Below, in pieces: positions 54,062 to 64,000 of a stretch of DNA of 64,000 nucleotides; the first letter of the stretch is position 1; each line of letters opens with the position of its first letter. The notes under the pieces were generated by a model that was given only the letters and a program-made list of their open reading frames with translations, had not been told where the DNA came from and made no database searches. Location of the stretch: contig QVRM01005394.1 in the NCBI GenBank assembly GCA_003439945.1, forward strand, positions 124,001 through 188,000, in the 5' to 3' direction. The position numbers were made by a program, and so were the translations under genes. The stretch comes from Dermanyssus gallinae (lineage: Eukaryota; Arthropoda; Arachnida; Mesostigmata; Dermanyssidae).

Positions 54062-56640
54062 TCTCCGTGCGAACGTGTGATCACGAGTTCTCTAACTCAG
54101 GGTTAGCCCAGTTCAACAATGTGCCCCGAACAGACGCTGCATTTCCTCGTTGAGTGTCGATAAAAGGCCTCTGGTGCAAGAATTCGGATGCTCTCGAGTC
54201 TCCTGTTGAAAGACTAAGGCTTCTACCTACGTGCTGAATCAGCTTGAGCGTAAAGGGGCCTGCAAGTCCTATAGTATCAAATGCCAACGAACAAAATTCG
54301 TGCGGATAATCAACGCTGAAGTATTTTCTGCATTTGTTAGCCTCAGCTAGCCTGGAAGCATGACCTGCTCGGAGCGCACCCGCGTCGACCATCGAAGGGG
54401 CTAATGAGTCGGTTACAGCTACTTTTCAAACAAGCATGCCGCCACGCTCAAAGGGCGTCAAAGTCAGACCGTCAGGTCTTTTTCATGATCCCTCGATAGG
54501 TCCGGGGACTCTAGAATACACGGGAAGACGGCAGATCTAAGTGTGCGACCAGGGGTGTCATTTGAAGCGGAGAAAGCACGGCTAGATCAACACCAAGCCG
54601 CAGCCCTGCGCTTATGCGCGTCGTCTCGTCGTCTAAGAGAGTCCCAATTTGCGGACAGGGTAGGACGTGTAACCAAGCCCCAGCCCCTTGACTACTAATA
54701 GCTCGAAGCCTGGCTCTATCAGCAAGAGAAGGTGCTCTATTAATCAGGTTTGCTAGTCGCTTTTCTTGTAGAGGGGCTGTCCTGGTTAGCCCTATCATCG
54801 GGAGGAGAATTATATAGCAACGACAATTCGTCAGTCAGCCTTTGAAGTTCAACGTTATAGGCATCCCACCCATCACTGTCCAATAATGCTTTAACCCTGT
54901 CCGCCGCCTGGCTCAATGACGACACGATTGCGGGTCCTGCCATCATGACCGCGTCCGGCACACCTAGACCCTCTAAAGAAACCTGAAGCATTGCCTGTCC
55001 CGTTGCCGCAGCGGTCAGCGTTAGATTAGTATGATCTCTAAAATGTCTAAACTAAGTCCATTAAATGAGTGTAAGAGCTCTGATGGTAAAAACAGGTTGC
55101 AACCTCTAAGCAGGTGTGGTAACCTTGTGGCTTAAAAACAAAATTTAAGAAGGAATAGTCCACAGTGAGCCTCCAATTGCCTGTGGCGAAGTCAGTTTGT
55201 CTCTTCGACTGTCTAATGTCTTTGCAATGCCGTCCGGTAATAAGGGGACACCTAGCAGCTCCAAGTTAACATTGTCCATCCGGGGGTATCGCACCATCAG
55301 TACAGCGGCCTCGCTTGTACTGGCAGAGACAGTGCCCTGGGAACTAAAGGCAGCCGAACGTCGGCGCCTTTGGAATGACCCAGCTAAGAAACTGGAACAA
55401 GAACGCGAGGTAACACTCGACCGATGGCAGGAGGAGTGGGACAGTATCCCGGACGGACAACTAGGAGCGCCTGTGAGGAACCTTATTCCAAACATCCGCC
55501 TATGGATGAATCGTCCTGGGGGTCGTCTTACTTACCATTTGACCCAGGTTTTCACGGGTCATGACGATTTCCAGGTGTATCTAAACCGGATAGGAAAGGT
55601 TGACTCAAGGCAATGTTTGTATTGCGACGAGGTGGACTCTCCGGAACACACGGTTTTGAGATGTGCCGCATGGAATGAAGCCAGACAAGGCATGCCCAGA
55701 TAGCACACTCTGGGAGAGCTAGTCGCACACATGCTCACGTCGGTCAACAACTGGGACGCGGCTGCAAAGCCCATTCAACGTATTATGAAGGCAAAGGAAG
55801 ATGCCGGAAGAACAAGACTAGTGGAAAGCATACGAGAGTCGCTTGCACCACGCGACTCGACAAGCAGGACATAATGATTTAAAGCTTCCGAGACTTCCCC
55901 ACCGCCTGTGCGTAGTTACTTTTCTCTGTCAAGGATCCCGCAGGCCGGAGGGTCACCTTAAGGGGGATACATATATGTAGGCACTGTCGTGCATATATGT
56001 AGGGTTTTAGTGGGTATTGCCTTAAGCCTACGGCTCGACTCTTGCAATGCGCCAAAACTTGGTGGTGAGACTTGCTGTTTGGTGGCTGAGTCCCACACTG
56101 TCTGAGTGTGAGCATGTTCTGGGGACAGCCAATCTCTGTATGCTTTTGCTCAGTCGTACGTAAATGTATTTTAAACCCTTAACCCCCTCAAAAAAAAAAG
56201 TTAACATTGTCCACTACGCGACAGCCCGAAAGTAGGTCAAAGAGGTTAGTTAAATCTAATGGCTCAACATCGTTGTGGGCTGTGACATATACTTCACATT
56301 TGACCGGGTTCAGTGTCAGACCGCTAATCTTACCAAATTAAATAACGTTCCGGATATCGTCAAATACGGTCGGGAGGCTTCCGCCCAGAACCCCGTCATC
56401 CAAGTACCAGGCATTAAGGGGGGACTTCAGTGAATCCACCAATTCCTTGATACACAAAAAAATGAAGGGGGATCACCCTGCTAAAGACCTGTCTGCGATA
56501 GCATAGGGCTATGGTGGGATGGTTCTGAACCATAGGCCAGGTTCGTCTGGTGAAACAGTAATGGCGCCCACGGCTTGACGGCTCGAAGCAAATGGTCTCT
56601 TTAGACGTTATTGAAAGACGTTTTCGGAAGAAAGATTTCG
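54062..56640 (-). mobile_element. LINE with YLDD RT and restriction-like endonuclease remnant
   Basis: Read leftwards across the R1-like insertion: QTGL.QGDP, NAWYLDDGVLGGSLPTVFD (catalytic box), ISGLTLNPVKCEVYVTAHND and LFDLLSGCRV; then after the insertion LELLGVPLLPDGIAKTLDSR, GLGVPDAV, GAGAWLHVLPCPQIGTLLD, ISAGLRLGV; a gap where the Cys/His knuckle should be; then KRPDGLTLTPFERG, VAVTDSLAPSMVDAG and QRGNAASVRGTLL. Order matches other members of the family. Frameshifts and the lost knuckle make it inactive. Confidence 0.8.
55279..56199 (+). mobile_element. R1-like LINE 3' part inserted in another LINE
   Basis: The 14-bp repeat GTTAACATTGTCCA occurs at 55265-55278 and 56200-56213, perfectly. 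The insert encodes RGYRTISTAASLVLA, LKAAERRRLW, VTLDRWQEEWDSIP, GGRLTYHLTQVFTGHDDFQ, the knuckle CLYCDE..SPEHTVLRCAAW, and after one shift the C terminus ending DSTSRT near 55875. A 3' UTR and ten A's (56190-56199) follow. The host LINE frame rejoins when it is removed. Confidence 0.92.
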
Positions 56641-59156
56641 GACGTCTAGTTTGAATATATGTATATATATATATAAATATATAACATTTTTATTCGCTTG
56701 ATAAGCGTGCGTGCACATACCACCCGTTTATATCAGGGGCGCATAACGCTTGCAAATATGCGTGGGGCATGCATAATAGATATACATTTGTACTGTTAAC
56801 TCATTTATGTATGATTACGTAAGTCCAAGCGATTTACGTTGAGTTGTAGATTATATAATAGAGTATTGTGTCTCACATGATCCGGTCAGTGGTGGAAAAT
56901 CTGTTTTGTTGAAAATGCAACCTTTTCATCAGCGTGCGCTGCTTATATAGACCCGATCCAGATGCTATTGGCATGTGACCAGGTGAAAAGGCATATGTGC
57001 TTGTAAGAAGCCCAATTAGTTCATTAGACGCACATATTCATCGCCAGAATTACGTCGATACATCACTATGAGCATCAATATGTAGGCACCATAAAAATGG
57101 CAGTTTCGTCCAAACATTGTAGAAACTTAATTCGATTGCAGCCAATCAACATGAACTGTAAAAAGAGCCTGAGTCCAGAACCGACTCCCAATATAGCCAG
57201 TCTATGGGGTACAAAGTATATTTGAAACCTCTGATCGAATGTGAATGCAATATTGTTTACCCGCTACTTCTAACGGCTTTAGCCAGATCGCTTCTGAGCA
57301 AAAGATATACCTGATACTGATATTAGAGCCCGCCAACGCTTGTCGGCAGGAACTTTGCCGACGAACCCGTGAAGTTTGTGCCGTAGGTAGCCTGGGGATA
57401 GGACAACTAAGCGACCCCACACGCAGGGCTTGCAAGGCGTAACTGCGCAACAAATCAGGCTTTGCCCGGACTTGTAGGCAGCCAACGACAAACTCTGCAC
57501 GCAGGGACTGAGTCCCAACTATGTTCTTTCCCCAGCGTTACGCTCAGCTCAGCCAACCCTCACTGGTGGAAGGGTTAGTGACCTTTAAAATGATGGTAAT
57601 GATGCTTATTATTATTATTATCATTAGAAGAAGTAGTAGTGGTTTTATATTGTCATCAGCAAAAGCCGCATCGTGTAGTAGTATTGCAAAGTCGTTATAA
57701 ATCGATCAGAGCCCTAAGCATTGGTCACTGCGTTGATTACGGAGTCGCTATAATAATAATAATTTAAACACCACCGCTTTACGAGCTGACGTGTCAAGGC
57801 TGCGACGGCCGGAAGTAACCTATTTTTTCGTATTTATCTCTCTCTCTCTCTCTATCTTTCCTTCGCTTATGGCCACGTCTAGACGTGATAAACAAGTCCA
57901 GCGGAGATGTACTATTGCTGAAGTCCAGCGGAGATATATTGCTGAAGTTCAGCGCTGCAAAACGAGACGTCAACACTTCATCTTTGTCGTATTCGTAACT
58001 TCGTTGCCGTATTTGATATACTTCTGCTAGTACGGTTGGGCGCATCGACGAAGAATATTAATAAAAATAAACTATGACTAACTGATGTACTTTATCAACC
58101 AGCACATATGTCAGTATTTTAGGATAGGACAAATATAGTTTTTTCTTTAAATTTTGACAACCAAAGACTCGCTGGCAATATGCGAGAGTGATACTCACTC
58201 ATTAAGCTTTTGCATGAGAATTCTTTTCGTGAAGCACAGCGACAACCTATCAAACTCAGTGAGAGTTGCGCCACCTGGTTATTGGTTCGTATGGTACTAA
58301 GCATACAGTTCCTCATGTCTATGCAACCTTCCACTCAGAATAAGTTGTTCTAACAGTGAGCTTAATAACGCTTTTCAAGCATTTCTGTTGCACTTTCTAA
58401 TACCAGGTGGTGTATTACATAGGACACTGCGTGATGGAGAATCAATAAAATTTAAATCGAGGTGAATACCTCAACTAATCTACGATAAGGGAGCGACCAA
58501 AATCTGAGAGGACATGCAATCCTTACAAGGTGCTTGCTCATAAAAATGTAGGATCTAGCTGGTTGCGTCGAGCAATTTTTGCACTACGCAATATACACGA
58601 TACACGCGGGACTAAACAAAGCTACGATTTACTGCTCTATTTGACATTTGCCAGAAGCAATTCCACAGAAGAACAGCAGTGGTTAATTATTAACCTCTCG
58701 CCCATGGCAACGACCGCAATACCACGAATCCTCTTCTAACGAGGCGATTTTGGAGTCAACAATTCTTTAATTATCCGAGGGGGGGGGGAGGAGGTAAGAA
58801 GGGTCTATTTGCGTTCGTTAACGTCCGTTCTGCGGTAGCTTTATGCAGGAAGACATTATTTACAACGCGCATCGGCTGGAAGACGCGTTCACCTGTGGTT
58901 CGAGTGGTTTGGCGTCACTGCACGCCCATATAACCCCGTCTAGTAGGTGGAAATAGAGCTACCGGATGACGGGCGACGTCGATAGAGAATGGCCCTCAGG
59001 TAAGCGCAGTTTCTCGTAGTGGGGTTGCGGCAGCCAACGTTCGGTTCCTCATAGAGTACTCGGCGCGATGATCCGCGCAGCAATTTTTGTCTGTTTCCCT
59101 TTTTCGCTCTGTGCTCTAATTCCGTCGCATTTGACTTATGTGGGCTCTAAAAACAA

Positions 59157-59157
<1 letters not shown>
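56641..59157. other. Mostly unique; repeat gamma copy 2
   Basis: 56685-56770 resembles 27618-27715. A TCTC run lies at 57838-57852 and a tandem (AAGTCCAGCGGAGAT)n-like pair at 57893-57935. A G-run at 58780-58790. GC-richer patch at 57340-57560 ends in an (ATT)n tail and could be a retroelement 3' end, but no coding motif is readable. Confidence 0.4.

Positions 59158-59196
<39 letters not shown>
59158..59196. repeat. (TA)n microsatellite
   Basis: TA run with one TGTA. Confidence 0.95.
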
Positions 59197-59197
<1 letters not shown>

Positions 59198-59619
59198 GGG
59201 TGTTTAGATATTTGAACACAACACACGTTGACTTATTGCCACTTCGTTATTTATAGTACATAATATTTCTCTTTTATTTCACCGTAGGCTGATTACTCCC
59301 CCTAGGCGGAAAATGCTATCGTTTCTGATATCTAGTAAGGCGTACCATTGCCGCAGTTTTGGCCTGAGGTTCAGATTGTCCTGTTATTAGCTTAACCTCA
59401 TGTTATCTGTTGCCGCTCGGTTCATACTATCTATGTTTACCCAGTTATTTCATAGAAATTATGTCCTTCGACCTAAACGGGTGACCAACCTGACTGTTTT
59501 TCTGACACAGTGTTGAAACCCTTGATGCCTAGGCTCTACCAAAGGTGCATACTGTTGTCGAGGGAATCACATATAATATTACGTAGGATTTATAACTATG
59601 TCTCGAAGGATGTTCAAAC
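59197..59619. other. No gene recognised
   Basis: The stretch GCTTAACCTCATGTTATCT..TTTACCCAGTTATTTCATA (about 59390-59455) weakly resembles part of the 31.3-34.5 kb units (GCTTAATCTCAGCTCATC..ATTACCCAGTCTTTATTTA). Confidence 0.35.
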
Positions 59620-59657
<38 letters not shown>

Positions 59658-59673
59658 TATATATTGATGCATA
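59620..59673. repeat. (TA)n microsatellite
   Basis: TA run of about 50 bases with an AAATA break. Confidence 0.95.
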
Positions 59674-60365
59674 TACATAAAATAAGTAGTAGGAAGAAAG
59701 TTGTATATCGAAAGTTTGAAACAAAGCAATATCAACTTGATTGAAGCAAGTCATGGTTACGGTCAATTACGGCTCAGGCGCTGTTCAATCAGACGTAATC
59801 GAGAAGTCATTTCGACAACGGCTTTATCCTATCCGGCTCAATAGTCTTGTGAGAAAGAGGCGATTTCATTAGGTTCCATCTAGCAGACTTGAGTTGGTGT
59901 AAGATATTGGTGATATATATGAGGCTTAATGGCAGCCATAAATATCACAATAAAATGATCAACTCAAGTTAACTACTTCATTACCCTGGACGAGGTGATG
60001 TGATTTGCTATCTATTATATCGACAGAATGCGTTTGTTGAGTTTAAGGGCTGCCAGGGTAAAAATAGCAATAGGAAATAACTGACAATTTTTCAGGTTAG
60101 ATTTGGAAACAAAAAATAGCCTGAACGTATATAATTAGGACTAAATAAATAGGGTGTTTTAAAAAGCCAAACGATGTTCACAAACATTACTTTGCAGTCG
60201 CTGCATACTGTTTGTCACTCGGATCCACTCGGTCAAGGCATTTGAGGCAACTATTTTGAGTCGCACACAACGCAAACACACCAAACTCTCGTAAGCAAAT
60301 CACAATGGGCGGTTTCTGGTGTACTTGACAGTCGCACAGAAAAATCTCTTCTAGGAGCATCGTGT
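59674..60365. other. No confident gene
   Basis: AGGGTGTTTTAAAAAGCC near 60151 resembles a Tc1/mariner-superfamily terminus; it has no clear inverted partner. Confidence 0.35.
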
Positions 60366-60367
60366 TT

Positions 60368-60439
<72 letters not shown>

Positions 60440-60440
60440 T

Positions 60441-60500
<60 letters not shown>
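60366..60500. repeat. (TA)n array, 130 bases
   Basis: Longest TA tract in the window, with AATATA phase breaks. Confidence 0.97.
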
Positions 60501-60749
60501 CATACTTAACAACAAAATAACTCTTTTTTTTTATAACCTGAGGTTGAAGGTAAATCTTGCATAAGACACCGGGCGATACGTTGGGTATTCGCCGCGGTAG
60601 TCTCAGATTCTTACTGACTAAACCTTCAACCGGTAAGTATCTTGGGGATGCCATTCCGTACTAAAGTTGAATATTACTTCGAATAACACCCTTGCAGGGA
60701 CCAGCAGTCGGCGCTTATCGCTAACCTTGTCTTATCCCGCGGTTAGTCC

Positions 60750-61095
60750 TCAGGTTTGCTGGGCCGCCGTGGCGGCCAGCCGGGCGATCCTTGCCCGCTC
60801 CAGGTGGCCCTTGCGTTTCAGCAGCTCTTCCGCAAGCTGGGCTCCTTTGTGCCAGTGCTCCTCCGACGCGCAGATATACCTGACGAAGCCTCTCATTCCG
60901 TGTGCGCCGAGCTCTCGGGCTAGTTGTTGATCCATCCGCTCCGCTCGGACGTCCTGCAGCGCACTGCATAGTAGCAGGGTGTGCAGTGGGGAGTCCACGT
61001 CGCAGGCGGGGCACAGTGTACAGCTTTCAGCAATATCCTTAAACCTGGCCAGGTACTGTTTGAAGTCGCCGTGGCCAGTATGTTGACATATCTAA
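60750..61095 (-). mobile_element. R1-like ORF2 C terminus, minus strand
   Basis: One open frame on the minus strand: TGHGDFKQYLARFKDIAE, CTLCPACDVDSPLHTLLLC (zinc knuckle with Cys, Cys, His, Cys), MRGFVRYICASEEHWHKG and KGHLERARIARLAATAAQQT then a stop. GC-rich relative to its surroundings and free of frameshifts, so a fairly recent truncated insertion. Confidence 0.8.
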
Positions 61096-61179
61096 GGTTT
61101 CCCCAACAGTCCTTGTGGCAGAATGGTCACTGACTCTCAGCGGTATGATTTATCGTCTTTTTTTATTTTTAAAAATATT

Positions 61180-61685
61180 TTTTCTAGTTCAAATCTTGCT
61201 TGAACGAATGCCCGTCAACCATTTGTCCACTATGTCAGTGCCACTATTCATGGAGGAGTGACGTTGGTGTCCTTGTGGGCGTATCATATGCGGGTTCCTC
61301 TCGGCCCACCAAAGAACACTGTTTGCGTTGGACACATCATCTTATGTAAAGGATGCTTCGTCCGTGAAGAAAACAAGAGAAGGAAACTCCATATTGGCCG
61401 CAGCTTGTTGCAGAATCCAGCGACAGTAATGAATGTGTGGCTGGTAATAAGAATCCCGCAAGGCTTGAACTCGCTGCAACCGGTACGGATGTAGCCCTGA
61501 TTCATGTTGCACCTCGTGGACAATGTGCGTCTTATCCCAACATATCTAGACACCTGTCTAATACTTGTGGGAGGACGTGCGACTACTTGTTCAACAATGT
61601 GTTTTGCCGTATTTGGGCTTCTCATTGTCCGCTGTCGCCCGGCGTCGTATTGGCGGCCGTGAAATGATCGAGTTTTACGGAACAA
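61180..61685 (-). pseudogene. Tc1/mariner-superfamily transposase, N-terminal half
   Basis: Minus strand: MRSPNTAKHIVEQVVARP and SIRQVSRYVGI (helix-turn-helix), then in another frame HYCRWILQQAAANMEFPSL, VFFTDEASFT (first catalytic Asp), WWAERNPHMIRPQGHQR. Frameshifts and one stop after SFT. The second half of the protein is found not downstream but on the other strand at 62086-62420. Confidence 0.75.
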
Positions 61686-62085
61686 AAGATTTAGTCGCGT
61701 TTAATACGAGTCTGCCAGTTTCTCTCTCAAACAATACACCTCTCCTCCTGGCTCGCACCAATTACTACTAGCTCATTTATTCTCACGCCTTCTTTTAAAT
61801 CACAGATTGCCCGCGCATTTAGTGAATTTTCACGTCTTCGTGGCGGCATCTTGGCGCCATGTTTTTAGCTTGCTTGGCCATTGCCGCCATGTCTTTAGCT
61901 TACTTAGCCGTGGCCGCCAACTGTCTATGCCCGCGCTGCTTTGCGAAGCCTGCTGACTCAATTACCGCACCACTCAACTCGACCTCTCTAATCATAGATA
62001 TGCAAGATGCCGCTCCAACGAACGACTAAAAGCTGAACGTTTCACAGAGTTTCGGTCACAATTCGGCCGAGAACGTGGTTCCGGC
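61686..62085. other. Gap between transposase halves
   Basis: Contains a near-tandem pair (GCCATGTTTTTAGCTTGCTT and GCCATGTCTTTAGCTTACTT, about 61855-61905). No coding sense. Confidence 0.5.
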
Positions 62086-62420
62086 ACGATGATGCCCCAG
62101 CACACAACGCCCTTCAGGTAGGGAATTAGCTGGATGAGATCTTCGCCAATCGCTGGATTGGCCGAGGCGGTCCACAAGCTTGGCCGCCGCGATCGCCTGA
62201 TCTGTCCAGTCTTAACTTTATCCTTTGGGGCCACCTAAAGAATCTAGTCTATGCAACTCCCGTTAAGTCATCTATGGTTCTGATCGGCAGAATAGTTACT
62301 GCTGCTGAAAACATTCGCGAGACGCCTAGTATCTTTGAACGCGTGCAACGAGAGCTTTGCTATCGCTACCGAATGTGCATATTGACTGTCGGGCATTTGT
62401 TCGAGCAAGATTTGAACTAA
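62086..62420 (+). pseudogene. Tc1/mariner-superfamily transposase, C-terminal half
   Basis: Plus strand: HDDAPAHNALQ (second catalytic Asp), one TAG, then LDEIFANRWIGRGGPQAW, PPRSPDLSSLNFILWGHLK (third acidic region; Asn stands where Asp is usual), NLVYATPV, IRETPSIFERVQREL and HLFEQDLN then stop. Open from 62126 to 62420. Same family as the half at 61180-61685 but opposite orientation. Confidence 0.8.
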
Positions 62421-62929
62421 AATAAATATTTTTCTGAGCTTCTACAGGTTTGACGAGTGACTTGATCGAGACAAAGAGAATGAACAACAAAAAGAAAAAA
62501 GAGAAAAAATAGCTGCATGTATGCACTTACATTCGACATAGCCCTCGGGAGAATTGAGTTACTTTGCAACCACAGACGTCAGCTCTACTAATTTGGTAGC
62601 ATAATTATTCACTTAAGGTGTACATTCGTTTGAACGTTGTGCAGGGTAAGGAAAACATTTTGAGAACCTGGGCGTGAAAGTACGAACATGCGAAATTATA
62701 ATAAAATTACAACTCTCCTTAATGTCACAGTAGTCACTGCTTTAGCTAAGGCTAGGTATAACTCAGGCAATGTAGAATTTTTCCGAATGCGTCGGTATGC
62801 TCGATTTTTTAATTGAGGTATGCGTTCTCATGCAACCGTTAATTTTGTAAACGTATATCGAGACAGCCGCCTCTAAAAGCTCAGAAAAAAAATCATCTCT
62901 CTGTTATACGAAACAATTCCGCTCTACCC

Positions 62930-62969
<40 letters not shown>

Positions 62970-63478
62970 CATACATACGGGAGTGACGATCCATAGATTT
63001 ACGTCGTAGTTGCGCATCAGCTATATTTAGAGCCAAAACACCATAGGAAAAACGCGTTTAATGTAGAGTGGGAGTATTAATCTACCACGGTACTGGCAGT
63101 GGTCGTTTATCGGCGTACAGTCTCTTATGTCAGCCTTCACGGGTGCTTCAATTAAGCTTAAGGGAAAGGCGCCCAGTTAAAATCGACAACCAACAAACAA
63201 AAGCAGAACTCCTTTATAACCATACATCGTAAAATGCGAGTGAAACTAGCGGGGGACAGTATGGAGTACTAACACGCTTACAGTAGAGGATATCTTACGG
63301 GCTCTCTGGTCAGCTGGTCAAAGCAATGCCACTGTCGCCTAGGAATTTCGTTTAACGGCGTAGCTTTTTTAGGCGAGTCTCGCTGACCTAGTAAACAAAG
63401 AATATAGGCAACTAACGGAGAAGTGGCTGAAACTTGTTGCCGTATACTGTATGTCGTTAATCTGCATCAAGTATTCAT

Positions 63479-63558
<80 letters not shown>

Positions 63559-63929
63559 CGCGTGAAGCTACTTTTCGGACGAATGGCTGGCACAGTGAAA
63601 AATTTTATCTTGCAGAGGTGTTTTCTAAGCGGCTGAAGCTTGATGAGAACCCCTGGTAGGTTCTATAGCCTGACCGCCTACTGAGAAGTAAAGCCACTAT
63701 TTATTTGCCGTCGTCTGTATGTAGTGTTGACGATTAGTCTGTCAATACACCTGTGCAAATGGATGCACCTCTTCAGCATCATTAATCAAAGGAAGGTTGC
63801 AACCTTGAAGTCGCAATCATATTGATGCATAATACCATAAACTGATTTTATGACTCGTAATAATTCTAGTACATTAGGACTTTAGAGTGAACTTCTCTTC
63901 TTCTTCTTCGAAGTCTTCGCGCGAACATG
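62421..63929. other. No gene recognised
   Basis: Holds (TA)n at 62936-62966 followed by (CATA)n, and (TA)n at 63480-63560. Otherwise unique AT-rich sequence. Confidence 0.5.
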
Positions 63930-64000
63930 TAATGATAAGTTTTCCAACCCAGTATTCCCCCAATTAAACAATGTGTTCTGAACAGGTGCTACTTTCCTGG
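63930..64000 (-). mobile_element. Endonuclease-type LINE 3' fragment, copy 4 (cut by window end)
   Basis: GCGAACATGT, AACCCAG..TTCCCCCAATTAA and CAATGTGTTCTGAACAG match 54068-54140 (GCGAACGTGT, CAATGTGCCCCGAACAG). The rest lies outside the window. Confidence 0.65.

Noticed and set aside
1..64000. CRISPR arrays, bacterial operons, ribosome binding sites, viral genes
   Set aside because: None were seen; repeat-rich DNA with LINEs, SINEs and polyadenylation signals is animal nuclear sequence.

Overview
This window looks like gene-poor, repeat-rich chromosomal DNA from an animal, most probably an arthropod. The evidence is R1-clade-like non-LTR retrotransposon debris, mariner/Tc1-superfamily relics, tRNA-derived SINEs with polymerase III A and B boxes, splice-site and poly(A)-signal context, and about 20 long (TA)n arrays. 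An acarine (mite or tick) would fit, but nothing here proves it. There are no bacterial operons, CRISPR arrays or viral genes.

Region 1 (1-20900) is dominated by a direct duplication. Copy A (1 to about 13560) and copy B (15797 to about 20900) each carry one intact, intronless-in-CDS gene for a BTB/POZ-fold protein: 779-2068 (429 aa) and 16621-17943 (440 aa). Short homologous blocks downstream of the two genes are colinear over the whole interval. Copy A is about 13.5 kb and copy B about 5.1 kb, and much of the difference is mobile DNA in copy A: a jockey/CR1-like LINE, a 1.16-kb foldback element and a LINE fragment at 12250-13076 whose empty site is preserved in copy B. A further partial repeat of the copy A downstream region lies at 14330-15226.

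Region 2 (20900-31270) holds SINEs, a (TA)n array and decayed LINEs, including an R1-like element at 29074-30932 with a recognisable target-site duplication.

Region 3 (31270-34460) is a tandem duplication of a unit of about 1.6 kb. Each unit encodes on the minus strand a small one-pass membrane protein with a strongly conserved tail. The 33771-33998 copy is intact (75 aa); the 32045-32236 copy has lost its original start through a 2-nt deletion.

Region 4 (34460-53000) has scattered dispersed repeats, SINEs of three families, R1-like 3' ends, a mariner relic, a U2-snRNA-like fragment and two possible exons of an unidentified gene. Region 5 (53000-64000) is a nest of retrotransposon debris: a LINE with a YLDD reverse transcriptase box and a probable C-terminal restriction-like endonuclease is split by an R1-like insertion with a perfect 14-bp target duplication. 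It is followed by another R1-like C terminus and two back-to-back halves of a Tc1/mariner-superfamily transposase.

Only three coding regions look functional: the two BTB genes and the 75-aa membrane protein. All identities are from reading the sequence; no database search was possible, and percentages or alignments are by eye.
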